A DNA stretch of 64,000 bases from Crotophaga sulcirostris (lineage: Eukaryota > Chordata > Aves > Cuculiformes > Crotophagidae). The DNA lies in NCBI GenBank assembly GCA_013397455.1, contig VYZB01000194.1, positions 390,491 through 454,490 on the forward strand, read 5' to 3'. Within the stretch, counting starts at the first letter, position 1; the number at the start of each line of letters is the position of its first letter. Positions 12,442 to 24,772 of the stretch are shown piece after piece. The notes below the pieces were generated by a model, which searched no databases, was not told the DNA's origin, and was given only the letters and a program-made list of their open reading frames with translations. A program made the position numbers and the translations under genes.

Positions 12442-15400
12442 ACCCTCAGCCTTCTTCTGAAAGAAAAGGTTTTATTCTATTAATTCTCCAAAATCAAGAT
12501 GCCACTTCTCCTATACGTTATGATTTGGTCCTTGTGGCAGTGCCAGACTACTGCAATAAAAATGATATCAGGTTACACAGCACAATACATATAACAAACT
12601 ACATTCCCCACACACAGGATGCATTAAGTTCTAGGATGACTATTCAGCCTTATGAAGAAAAGTATTTTCATAAAAGATCTTGAAAGGTAGTGAGAGGCTC
12701 AGTATCTTTACCAAAGCAAGCAAGCCACTCCAACAGGCTGCAAAGTAAAGGACATAGCACTTGTTTGCGTTCCAACAATCAGTGCGTAATAACTGCTGTG
12801 TTGTTCAAAGCCAGCATTAGGGAACAAAACTGAATTAACCTAATCTAGTTCTTTGGTCAAGCATTCAAGCAACATCCTTTTACTGCATTTGCACATTTGC
12901 GTGGTTGAAGACCAATCAAATTACACTGGTAAAAACTCTGGTGATGGGTGGAATGGTCACATTTCTTGACAAGTCTGACTGCTCGATTATAGACTGTTTT
13001 AAAAGGAGTCTTTTGGCAGTATAGATCACAGATTTGTGATACCCTTGCCTGAGACTCAGGATTTAACTGCCAAAACCAGACAGTTCACGTCACAGACATT
13101 GTAATAGCCTAGTATTTGGCAGCAGTGTTTTGACAAAGGTAAAGCAGGTTCTTGTCAACATCTGTGTTTACAGCAATAATGATACTACTCTTTTCATTGA
13201 CCCTACCATTACTATGCCTACTTGTTCATGTTGAATATCACCTTAATGATAAGGCAGATTTTTCTCTGCAGATGAAAAAAAAATCCACTCTTCCAAACAA
13301 CATGGGAGAAAAAAGAGGGGAAAATAGTGAAGGAAAGAAGAGCAAAATATGGAAAGGGGAAAACAAGTTCTGGGAGCAAGGAGAAAGTGTATGTGGTGTC
13401 TTAGAGTCCTTCAAAAGGAAGTCATTCAGTGTTGGAAGAAGTTCTGCTTACTTCTTTTGCAAAAATAGTTACATCCTGGGCCATTTTCAGTTTTTGTCTT
13501 AATTTAAACACATACATGCTAGAATTTTTAGCATGTGTAAGACCTAAAATTGTTGTGATCAAAAGAACCTCCAGGTCTTTTTCCACCAGCAATACTCCAG
13601 TGCTCTCATGCTGATTTCTGAGCTTAATCTGTCAGTGAATTTCACAGCAAGAGACAGATAGTTGCAGAGAGAAAGCAGCTCAGAAGCCAATGTTTCAGTA
13701 CGTAGGCAGAAAATAGAGCTGTAAGTGAATTATATTATTATGAATAGGGCACTTCAGAAAACAAGTGCATATTTGAAAAGACTTGGGAAAAGGATCCCAA
13801 CCCACTTGCCCAATTCCTTGAAAGGAATTAGAAATTCCTTTCCAATTTAAAAGGGATTTTGAGGAGTGTCCTTAAATACATTAAAACAACTATGCCTGTC
13901 AAACACCCAATGCCGTGCGATCTTGGCAGAGATTTTGTTGTTAGGACAAAGAAGACAAAGACTGATCTGAAACTCAAATAATGGAAGGGTTTTATCTCAT
14001 CTATTTTTCAAGAGAAAGGAAAATAAAACCCTATGAGGCTATTATGACCTTCCATGCAAAGCAAGAAAGCTCTCAAGATTTCTAACAGGTGAAGAAACAG
14101 CTCATTAACTTTAATTGTATTTTGTATAGAATATACCTGTATTTATGTATTTACATCACACGTGTAGTACAGCATCATCCCTCCAAACCCAGAGAATTTT
14201 GATGGAGATATTATCTTTTCATCAATGTTCACAAGAACTCTTCTGTCAAAATATTAAACTTGCTCTGATTCACAGTATTTCAAAAAATACCAACAAGTGT
14301 TATTTTATGGAAATGGATATGATCTCAAACATCACTTAATTGCTAATCACTTCCATTCATGTCTATGAAGGCTACTGTGGAACCCTTCACTTTGTCTCAT
14401 CTCTATTTTTCCAACTTTTTTTCTTTGAATGTTGACTTTTTCTTTCTAAGTAGCGGCTGAAGACACTGCCTTACTTCAAACTTCTCATCACACTACCTCT
14501 TGCCCTATATTTGTCTCATTGTTGGGCTGAATGTCCTTCCTCAAAGCTTCTTTTTTCTTTCAGTCTCTGTCTTAGACCCTTAATTTGTATTAACTCACAG
14601 TATGGTTGCTGTGAGCTCTGCACCAGCTCCTATCCCACTTTTGATGGTTAAACTCTTACAGTTTATTGTTTCCAAGGTAGACTCAGGCAGAAACTTAAAA
14701 ATAACAATCGAGCGTACCATGCAGTGTTGACTCTTGAACCTATATGTTCAACAGCTGCAATTTAGTTCCACTTGAAAATCATACCATGCAGTCACTGACC
14801 TAAAATCTAAGCCTAGTCTGGCTTCCCTCTCTATAGCCAAGCCAGCATCCATAAAAAAACATTAGCCTGTTAGTAACTGCGTGTAAGATTAATTCTGTTT
14901 CCCCAAATGCACAGTAAATGTAGGCAGTTGACTTTCATACAAGCACAACGCCTGTTTGATACCTGAGGCTAAACCTAGTCAAAGCCAAAGAGGATATTTT
15001 CCACAGAAATGTTTGAAGAAAATTAGAAAAGGTTTGTTTAAGAGAAATTTGCCAGTTTCCAAGAAAGATGAAAATCAAACCCACAACCTTCCTCTCTTCC
15101 TTCCAAAATATAGAAATTATTCTTTCTTTTATTAAACATACACTGAAGAAGGGAAAGCATAAAGAATTTTGTGGGAAAGAAAATGATCAGTTTTTCTCTG
15201 AAACCTGGATGGGCCCAGTAGAAGAATCATCTTCATTGCCACTTCCTTGTTTTGTGAGAAATTCATGCAAAACAACCCCTTCTCTGTATTACTTCTGTAA
15301 TATGCTCTAAAACTTGTAAACACAACTATAACTCAATATCATTAGAAACATCTGAATTATTACTCAAAATTTGTATCAACTATGCGATCATGAACAGGGA

Positions 15401-18400
15401 CAGCCTTAATTACTTTAACAAAAAACAGCTGTGTTTTGTGCCTGCCATTTGCTTCTCATTAATGATTAATTTTTAAAAATCTCAAAAGAACAGTAAATTA
15501 ATAAAAAATAATTATTGGCTAATAAGTAATGCTAATAAAAGATTTTTTTTAATATTTTCTTTGCATTTTACATTGCTATGGACATTATTTATCTATTACC
15601 TTGTGCTGTGTAAGTGAAAAAACACATTTTAGGTAGAGACAGTTTGCATGAGGAAATGAAATACATACTGGATAAAAAACAGGTTCATTTTATGTTATAA
15701 AGCACTGACCATATTTTATAAAAACAGTAATTTCTCCAGATAATTACTTTAAGTATTGCCTGGCTAAAGATTTGATTGAGCTGAAGGCATGGATCTATTT
15801 GCTCTAGATGGTCGCTAACAGGTTATTTTAAAAAATTATAGCTGCATCTTCCTTCCTATTCCCCATTGTTAAACGTTAATCCATTTCATAAATTGCACTC
15901 TTCATTAGAGATGATTAAGGGCATTACTTTATTACCCGATCTCTTCTATCACTTCTGCTTTGGAAAACTCCTGTGCTTTCGCACGTTTCCTTCAAAGTGG
16001 ATCCAGAGCTTGCGTATGTTGCTAACTGCACTACACTACCATGAAAATATATTGATAACATCACAAAACTAGACTGGGATTTGTACCCCCACATCTCTTT
16101 GTAATGGAGTACATTGACTTCTGCCAGGAAATAACTGTTTGAAAGTCAGGCAGGTTTGCAGTGTGCAGTAATCCAGTTGTGCTGAAGTGCAACAGCATGA
16201 GACAAGAAAGGTTGCATGTTGACTTTGCATACTATTTTCTTTCCCAACAGTTTGGTAGTTTGTCTAACTACAACCATTACAAACAGCCCAACCAGATTTC
16301 GGGAGGAGGTACATATGCATGTTCAGTATGTAAAGGCAGTGGGCAATGCATGTCTTCCTAAACCCCCTGGGAGGACAGCAAGGCGTAAAACCAAGTACCA
16401 CCGCTGCTGTGCCTGTACTATGAGCTGACATGGATGCACTGGGGTTAGACAAGCCTGCAACAGATTGCCATTGTCCCAGAGACAAGCCAAGAAAGACTTG
16501 TGACATCTCCTTTGGAGAATGCTAGGAAAAATGAAAACCCAAATCTCCTGAATATTTATTATTTGAAAATTTCACATAAGATTAAGTGAAGAATTAATTT
16601 TAATTTTTTTCATAGAAATTGAAATATTACGTCAATACTGGCTTTTATTCTGTAGAAAATGATGTTCAATGGAAAATTCTTTAACATAAATCCTCAGACT
16701 GTGTAATAATACGGCCTACAGCTACAAAACCTTCAGGCTAAAGCTTTTCAAATGTGAAAATCCATTAAATATATTTTGGTTTAAAACTTCTACAGTGATC
16801 ATTTTAAACAAAGCCTGGATCCTTCAATATTTTGCTGGATGGTCTGGAATTTAAGCTTTCACACCATATTGAAATATAATGTGTCATATTTCCATGTATC
16901 TGTACTTACCGCCAGTGATATAGAAATACAAAAGTATAGTTTTATTTTGAACTGGTAAAAGAGCAAAACAACACATTGAATCCTGTGGATGAAGTGAGCC
17001 ATAATGAAAATGAGTCCCTGACAGATCTCACACTGAACTCATACAATGAACGTATAGAAATATTCCAAAACATATCTGTGCTGCAAATTCAGTGAAAATA
17101 TAAAGATTATTCAAATTAGTAATTATCAATTTTTATTTATTACCTAATGCTCAAAAATGATAAAGCATACTATCCTCAAGTTCAAAGATAATATATTTAT
17201 ATTATCATAATATACAGACATAAAGCTTGTATTCTATCCTTGATGGACAGAATATAGTTATTTAGCTGAAATACTGGTAAAGCCATGAAGAGACTTCAAA
17301 AGTTGTGACAAAAAAGACAGTGTATAATAAAATAATAGAACTTCATTTAAATATATTGCTGATACAGAGGAATCTCTTAAGTATACATCAAGATCCTTGT
17401 AAAAGTCGTTGGGTTTACAAGGTCAAAATGATTAAAAATAACACACTGAGGAGACTAAAGAGACAGCAGAGAAGCTAAGTGATTTATTTGTTTTGGTTTT
17501 CACAGAGGGAACAGGGAGGAAATATCTAGTTTAGTGCTGATCTTTAAAGATAATGAAGGTGAAGAGCTGTCAAACACAGAGACATAAAAGAATAAGATAG
17601 AAGAACTCCAGAAATCGTATTAACATAAATTACTCGGGCACGATGCCAGAGCTCTGCAGGAACTTCTGAGCAGTCAGGTTGAGCTTCAGGTTGCCTGGAC
17701 ATTATGTGGATTTAGAGTGAGGGGTAGGAACCTCCAAAGCCATACCCTGATCTTTTCATCTACCTGATATGGATGAGATTAATTTCATTTCTTATAAAAG
17801 GGACGAGTTCTCTACAAAGTACAGCAAAGTAGACTCAGTGAATAAAAGTAAATAGAAAACTGTTTTCCGGGATAAAAGCTGCACATGATGGGACTGAATG
17901 ATGAGTGCCCAGTAAAGAGACAAGTTAGAAGAACTGTTAGTTGAGTATTTAAGACAGTTTTCCACATTTTTTTTTTTAAAGCTATAGTTAGTTCATTTCA
18001 GCTCTGCTAGCACCTTTGGGCTCATGCTTTTATTTCACCGGCATGAATGGTGTAGAGAAGTACAATCATTAATGCATTAAACTCATCCTCTAGGAGCATT
18101 TTCAACACTTCTAACTGTAGAAAAGCTTCACAGAAAGGCAGAGACCACTCACTGCCAGGCAGTCACAATTAGCCAGGACAACATATGGCTCATAATTCTG
18201 ATTTCCAGCTCAGACCTCGCACACCTTGTACACCTTCCCCATGCTGCAAAAATCACAGTATTTGCTGAAGGAGAACAAAAGTGGGCAGTGCAGCTGAGTG
18301 AGTGCAACCCCACTTCCAAGCCACAGTTTTTGTGCAAGGATGGGTTCAACCACAGGCAGGTAGTGGGGTGCTGTTGCCTGGTTCATAGTCCCACAGGCAG

Positions 18401-18578
18401 CAATATCCTCACTTGCCACGACCTTCAGCTTTCTTCTCCTCTCCCTAGAAGGAAGAGTTCAAAACTGGACCCTGTTCCTAACAGGGCTCAGCACTAAGGT
18501 GGACGTGGTTCGAAACAGTCAGGTGCAATGACTATGGGTGGATCTTGCATTGGCAAACCAAAGTACAATATTCAACAC
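12442..18578. other. Non-coding AT-rich stretch, no gene recognised
   Basis: No gene or clear transposon is seen. A possible very old CR1 scrap lies around 13545-13600 (minus-strand words resembling CCTCCAGGTCTTTTTC), but it is too short to call. A compact inverted-repeat cluster lies at 13811-13842. The interval 15420-15560 is rich in TAAT/ATTA words and free of repeats, as in many non-coding regulatory elements. Frames of 60-116 codons have no recognisable domains. Confidence 0.55.
13811..13842. repeat. Short alternating inverted repeats
   Basis: GAAAGGAATT at 13820-13829 is followed after three bases by its perfect reverse complement at 13833-13842. The left arm also pairs with AATTCCTT just upstream (13812-13819). 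Three arms therefore compete for two hairpins. Function is unknown, and short palindromes of this kind are common in AT-rich DNA. Confidence 0.7.
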
Positions 18579-18850
18579 AAAAAAATGAGACTAACCGTAT
18601 AGCTTGGGAACCAAGAGTGGTAGGGGAGAGACAAAGGGATCATTATAGAATATGTTCTAACCTGTGACAGTGAGACAAGACTCAACTCAATCACTTCATT
18701 CGGTATGAGCAGATGCATGTTCAAATATAGATGTTTTCTTACCCTTAGTCAGAAAATGTGGGTGTGCCAGAGTGAGCAGTGAGTTAATATAAGTTTCTTG
18801 ATAAACTGAAGAAATCTGTGACGGAAACTTTTCAGTTATTGACTGAAGCT
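18579..18850 (+). repeat. Unidentified dispersed repeat, copy A
   Basis: This interval aligns along its length, in the same orientation, with 63291-63556. Shared blocks include GGAACCAAGAGTGG, ACAGTGAGACAA, GAGCAGTGAGTTAA-like and ACTTTTCAGTTATTG. By eye the two copies are roughly 80% identical with a few small indels. The similarity stops within a few bases at both ends, as expected for an inserted or duplicated unit. I see no long frame, terminal inverted repeats or CR1 signature. It could be a fragment of an LTR, a non-autonomous DNA element or an old segmental duplication. The strand label is arbitrary. Confidence 0.75.
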
Positions 18851-20521
18851 TACAGTGAAGAGATCCCAAAGATCAGGTCAAAGGAGTCCATTTTTTGTTG
18901 TTAGAAAATGTGAAAGAAAAAATGGCAGAGATCCTCAGCAGCCTTCCAGAAAATGGTCTGCAGAATTGTTTTGAACGTTGGCAGCGTCACACACAGCTGA
19001 CTGTCAGCTCAGAAGGGAACTACTTTGAACGCAATCATAGTTGATTTCCTTAATTTGTTAACTAAAAAGGATTACAGGCATAGTCATAGTTTATTTGTGT
19101 TGGATCCTGTAAGTTAACCAAAGTAAACTACTACTTGATAAACATTTGTGCAGTCTTTAAGTATAAGATTTTTTTCAATCATAGCTTTTTTTTTTTTTAA
19201 TCACAGCACTCCAGAAACTGCTTTCAGAGACTTATACAATTCACAGTGAAAACTTTGCTCCTCATGAGTGACTTGTGAAGCTCACTTCCCCTTGGAGTTT
19301 TTGAGGTAAAGAGATTTGGCAAACAACTAACACTTACAGCAGTATTTTGGCAACATGGCCATGATAAACTTAAAAACGTCGTTAGGTGCTTCAGAATACA
19401 GTCACCAACTCAAATGAAACAAAAACAGGTACCTCCTGTGGCAGGGTCATTTGTTGCAAGTTGATTTGGTAGTGTCACACAGGTAAATACATGAGAGAAA
19501 GAGCTCATCTGTGAGGTGTTCCCATGCTCTGTGCTAGATGCACATGCCTGCCTCACCATGGAGCATATTTTTACATAAAAGAGCTGGGTCTTGATCCACA
19601 TCAAGGATGTCCAGTTTGTCATCTTAAAGAAAAAGAGGCTCAAAATATCCCCCAGAGCACCTCACAACAGCTGTCCCCCAGCTTGGTTTCAAACCAGACG
19701 TGAAGCTTCAACATTATCTTTGACCACTTCTTCTGACTGCATTATACTTCGCTTCAGCAAAAAGATTTTCACCAGCCAATATCCAAAGAAAGGTCCGTAA
19801 GAGGCAGCTGACAGACTCTTAGCTAAAGCACTGGCAGTAATCTGCTGGTTGTAGATATCCAAGGAACTGATTTAGAGGGTTTTCACATAGCACAGCATCA
19901 TCAGATCCTCATATGAAATTTGGGCAGTTTGATGCACCATTTAGTAACAGAATATTTTAGTTCTTACTGTCCCTCTTATAGTTAATGGCTTTAGTGCAAT
20001 AACATCCCTTGATTCTGCCTCGTGTTATCACTTACCAAGTCAGCCTTTATCTGTAGGTAACAAATGGTTTGGTAAACATTACTCTACACACATTAATGTC
20101 ACCATAGTAATAAATGTTTCTGTTGTAAAATGCAAGAACATTAACCTGTCTAAGACAGTATACTAAGCATATACTTTTTAATTGGAAAATTACTGTTTAC
20201 CAGCTTTTAGTTCCCATATAAAAGGGACAAAGATTAATTAAAATAGTATTTATCCTTCTATTTAAAAAATAGGTAGTAACTCGTAATAATAGGTGGCGAA
20301 CAAGATAATACATCAAAATCCAAGGGAAATTATTTTGATTAATGCCATTAGCACAGGGCAGATCTCACATACATTGCTCTCCATCAGGTCACATCGGAAT
20401 GTTAATTAGGAAATAAGGCTGAATCTTTCAGGATATTCCCCACTTGCCTGATCAAATCTTTAGGTATAGGGGAGGTAATGCTTAACAACATTGAGAAAAA
20501 CATCTTTGAGAAAGATGTCAG
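18851..20521. other. Non-coding stretch between repeats
   Basis: Nothing assignable is seen. There is a T-run near 19187-19198 and only short domainless frames on both strands. Confidence 0.6.
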
Positions 20522-20997
20522 GATACTGGAGTGTGTCCAGAGGAGGGTAACAAAGATGGTGAAGGGGCTGGAGCACAAGCCCTGTGAGGAGCGACTGAGG
20601 GAGCTGGGGCTGTTTAGTCTGGAGAAGAGGAGGCTCAGGGGTGACCTTATTGCTCTCTACAGCTACCTAAAAGGAGGCAGTAGTCAGGTAGGGGTTGGTT
20701 TCTTCTCTCAGGTGACCAGGGACAGAACAAGAGGACATGGACTCAAGCTTCATCAGGGAAAGTTTAGGCTTGATATTAGGAAAAAGTTCTTCACTGAAAG
20801 GGTGATTTGCCATTGGAATGCGCTGCCCGGGGAGGTGGTGGAGTCGCCGACTCTGGAGGTGTTTAAGAGGAGATCGGATGAGGCACTCAGTGCCATGGTT
20901 TAGATGCTGGGTTGATGTTAGTGTTGGGTTCTAGGTTGGACTCAATGATCTCAGAGGTCCTTTCCAAACTTGCAATACTGTGATACTGTGATACTGT
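20522..20997 (+). mobile_element. CR1 LINE 3' end with nearly intact ORF2 C-terminus
   Basis: This plus-strand copy carries the longest uninterrupted CR1 frame of the window, from about 20523 to the TAG at 20901-20903. Motifs in order are [95 protein letters not shown] and DEALSAMV. This is the region downstream of the reverse transcriptase catalytic core; the endonuclease and catalytic YADD-type motif are absent through 5' truncation. The 3' UTR ends in three GATACTGT-type octamers at about 20974-20997. The apparent ATG at 20478 lies in flanking DNA and is not a real start. The open frame suggests a relatively young insertion. Confidence 0.95.
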
Positions 20998-23900
20998 AAC
21001 AAACAGACATAAAATTCCTCCAGTTACCATTCCCTAGCTAGCATCCTTGCAAAACCATACCTACGCAGTGCTGACTCCCGTATCAGAACACACAATCCTA
21101 AAAATTAACTCCAGCTGCAAGCACTGGAGAGAACTGAGAATATACATGCATGGTTTCCTCAAAAGGATGAGAGAGGGGAGTGCTGAAGCCAGGAGAACTG
21201 TTACCCTCCCCTAGGGTCTCTGGGCACAGTAGCAGAGCGGGTCAGCAAGCAGGGTCAGTAACAGTCCTGAGCACTTGTCTTTTGCATCCCAAGCCTTATC
21301 ATGAACTCTGCTTTAAACCTTTCCATGCTTCAGCTTTTCAGATACACATTTGACCTGTCTTTTGTAAAATATAGCATGCATTTCCCTTCTGGTTATAAAG
21401 TTCCATCAGACATCTGTCACGCGCTCGTTAATTACTTTACCCTCATTGTCAATGCCTATGTGTTGTAGTAGTACAGTGTATTTAACTCTCACAGTGTAAT
21501 TTAAATGCTGTTCTTCTGCATCTCTGTCTGCTTGCCTTTCCCTGAGAATATTACAAGTGTCCTGTAAACTTGTGCTAGCATCTGATGGACTACACCAGCC
21601 CTACTAATTAGTCTGTTATCAGCTTCATTCTGAAGCTTCACTTCATACAAGTTACATAGACACTGTAACTAGACTTCATATTTTTCAGGGTTTTGTGACA
21701 TTACTGAATCTTATAATGGGTAAAATCAGTTGCTCAAACTTGGCAATATAAAAAAAAAAAATAATGGATCAGCAACATCATATGGGGATGGTTTCCAGAG
21801 GTTAGAGTACCAACAGAATATAGCTAATTTTCTTATCACTCTATCCCTCAGACAGCTCAGCGTTAACTATAGATTCAGACCATTTGCCTCTGGAAACCCT
21901 GCTTTACATCAACAAAATGGACTTCTGGAAAGATTGTTCTGCCTGCATAGTCATAACAAAACTACTTAAATGTCGCTTTGTCTTTTGTATAAACTTTGCC
22001 TATCCTACTGTTTTCTCTGAAAAATAAAATGTTAAAAGGGCCAGGAGTAATGAATATACAATTATATGGCTAGATTAAGAAATCCATGTAGCACTGCTTC
22101 TAGGAAAAAAACCACTTCTTCAAAGGTATATGTTAGGTACTCATTTCATATTAGAGATAAACTCTCGTATTGCTGGGAACAGTTTCCTAGTGGTACCTCT
22201 TTGACCTAGAAAAACCTCCAGATATGACATTGAGAAACAGCCATTTACACCAGTTATGTCCTAAAGCTTGTCCTGTGTTTCAAAATATGTCTGCTGTAGT
22301 CTGTCCATACACTTCATGCTAACTGCAATACTTAATTTGGATAGCCTGGCTTTACAGAATACTAGATCTCCCAACTAATCTTATTATAAAATATTTTCAT
22401 TCATATTGATAGTCCAAGGTAAAGTTTCCAAATGTCAGTTGCCAATTTAATGTATTTTTCACTATGAGACTGATTGCTTCATTAAAGCTGTTTTCACATC
22501 CTCTGAGTATTGTCCTTTTCCAGATGAATTAAGAGCTGGAGCACATAGGATGCAGTGCCATTTCTTAACCCAAACTCAGACATCTTAAATAATCCGTTAT
22601 GAAACATGGAGGATTTTTATTAATTAATTAGATTGTGTTTCCAGTCTTCCTACACATTTTATACTCTATTTCAATGTGGAAGTTTTGTCTTTTCTGGCAG
22701 TAATGTAGTAGTTCCAGCATGTATTGTGGCCCCAATAGAAACACTTACTAGTCTTCTATAATAAGACTAATTGTAGGAAGCCTGACACCTAGACTATTAA
22801 ATTTTCTGTATTCATATCTTTAATATTCTTTTTGCCTACATTCAAGACAGTGCTAATAGGTATTACAGCTGATATATATTGAGGAAAAAACCTAAAAATG
22901 TCATAATATGTTTAAATTAAATGTTCTGTGGGGTTTTTGTTACTGCAGTTATGGAATTTCTGGTATGCAAGATCACTGTGTATAATGTCCAATTGTCACA
23001 TGTCTCACAAAAAATTGATTCCTATTGGCACAAAAGCCTCCAGTTGACCATTGGAATTAGCATCCAAGGTTGCAAAGTAATGGTTTAAAACTCTGCTTGT
23101 AGTAACAATTATTTCTACCATAGTCTTCTGTTTCTAATCTATCACAAGAAAACTACAACAAAAAAAAACCCAAAATAACCCACAATGTCACAGTTAAAAC
23201 TGAGAAAAAAATAACAACAGCTCTACTGCAAACAGTCTAAGAGTACTATACACATTCTTACAGCAACAAATAACACTCAGGGTGTATTTTTCATGCCAGA
23301 GGTTATTTTGACTTCAGCATTGTATTACTCAGAGTGTGACCATAAATAGGCAGAGAATCATGTGAACCACAGCACCTCCACTTCTTGAACGGCAGAACAT
23401 CTCTGACTGTTTGCATACATTTGACAATTTCATTGTAAGTAAAACGAGGCTTGATGAAGAAACACTATGCATCATGTGCTACCACTTAAATTTAGGGACA
23501 GCAAAGAAACATGCTGTTTCTTTGAAGCTACAGAAAATGGAGACAACAGTGAACTGTGTAAAGTCAGGTATTTGTCCAACAGAACTTACTGTTTACCTGC
23601 AGTCCTAAACTGCAGAAAATTGTTGTTACAGGAAAAACTATTGGTACTGTGAAGTTTCTAATTATCTTACTTTCATTGACCTCACAGAAATCCGGGGGTT
23701 TTTTTCTTCTTTTTTTCTAAAGATATAACATCTATGTGAACTACATTATTAAAATGGACAAGCATACAACTCAAAAAAAATACAGGTTTTAAACAAATTG
23801 GAAATATCAATTGAACTTGAATGGTGTCATAAATGAAGAGCTGACATCTGAAGAAGATAGATCAGTGACTGATAAAAAGCCTGAGACCCCCTTAATGAGA

Positions 23901-24587
23901 GGATTCTCAGCCCCCAGAGTACTGAGCTTCTCATTATTTGGGCAGAGATACTGAGCATTGACTTTGTATACCCCTCTGAAATGTAGCAACCACTGTACAC
24001 CTTTCAGGGAAAATTTATTATTTACTTTCAATGAGAGAGGAAAGTTAGTGTTTTTCTTTTCTGAAGAAAGTCAGCAAAAGCAAATCAATGATAAGCAAGG
24101 ATATACAGAGATTACCCAAAGAGCAAGTCAGCCTGAAAATGATGAGAAACTCCTGTGCATACCCCTCTGTGTATACTAGTTCAGTTACAGAGAAAAACAA
24201 ATTAATATTCATATATTAGATTCAAACATGCACTAAATATGCAGAGACATTTCCCATTTGTATTTATATTTTTTGACTACTAACAAGGGAAAAAATAAAG
24301 AAAATGTACATGATCCTATAACTTACCCCTGTGAAATAATTAGAAGAATTCAAAATAGCCTCTGGCAGGTAGATCTAATAATATATGCAAACAATCTAGT
24401 TATAAAAGGCACTTGGGTTTAGATACATTGTCTTAAAATATGTTTCTACCACTTAAGTATCTGAACCCAAAACCTGGTAGTTTGTGCTTCAAATCATACT
24501 TCTGTGGCTAACTGCCATGTTTTCTCTGTAAGGTCCAACACGAGCTGTTGTTTTACATGTGACAGTGGCCAGAAGGTAGGGGGAAAT
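20998..24587. other. Non-coding AT-rich stretch, no gene recognised
   Basis: No gene, RNA gene or clear transposon is recognised. The stretch has A-runs (for example around 21750 and 23160) and short frames below 80 codons without motifs. Confidence 0.6.
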
Positions 24588-24772
24588 TACCTCCCTGTAT
24601 TCAGCACAGGTGAGGCTGCACCCAAAGTACTGTGTCCAGTTTGAGGTCACTCAACCCTGGCCCAGAAAGCTGCTGAGAAATCAGAAAGTGTCCAGCAGAG
24701 AACTACTAAAACAGGCAGCAGCTAAGGTTAAGGGAGCTAGGTTTGTGCTATGTGTGATCTGGCAAGAGCTTT
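24588..24772 (+). mobile_element. Old diverged CR1 fragment (ORF2 region)
   Basis: The words CAGCACAGGTGAGGCTGCAC and TACTGTGTCCAGTTT match the CR1 ORF2 segment that encodes a V-R-P-H-L-E-Y-C-V-Q-F type motif. Here it reads MRLHPKYCVQF. Further on, GTGTCCAGCAGAG and GGGAGCTAGGTTTGTG match the VQRRA and ELGLF positions. Indels and substitutions are many and the frame does not match the family beyond the first motif. This is an older copy than the GATACTGT-tailed ones, without a preserved 3' tail. Confidence 0.75.

Noticed and set aside
13545..13600. Possible old minus-strand CR1 scrap (CCTCCAGGTCTTTTTC words)
   Set aside because: Too short and too diverged to separate from chance by eye; a profile search against CR1 consensuses would decide.
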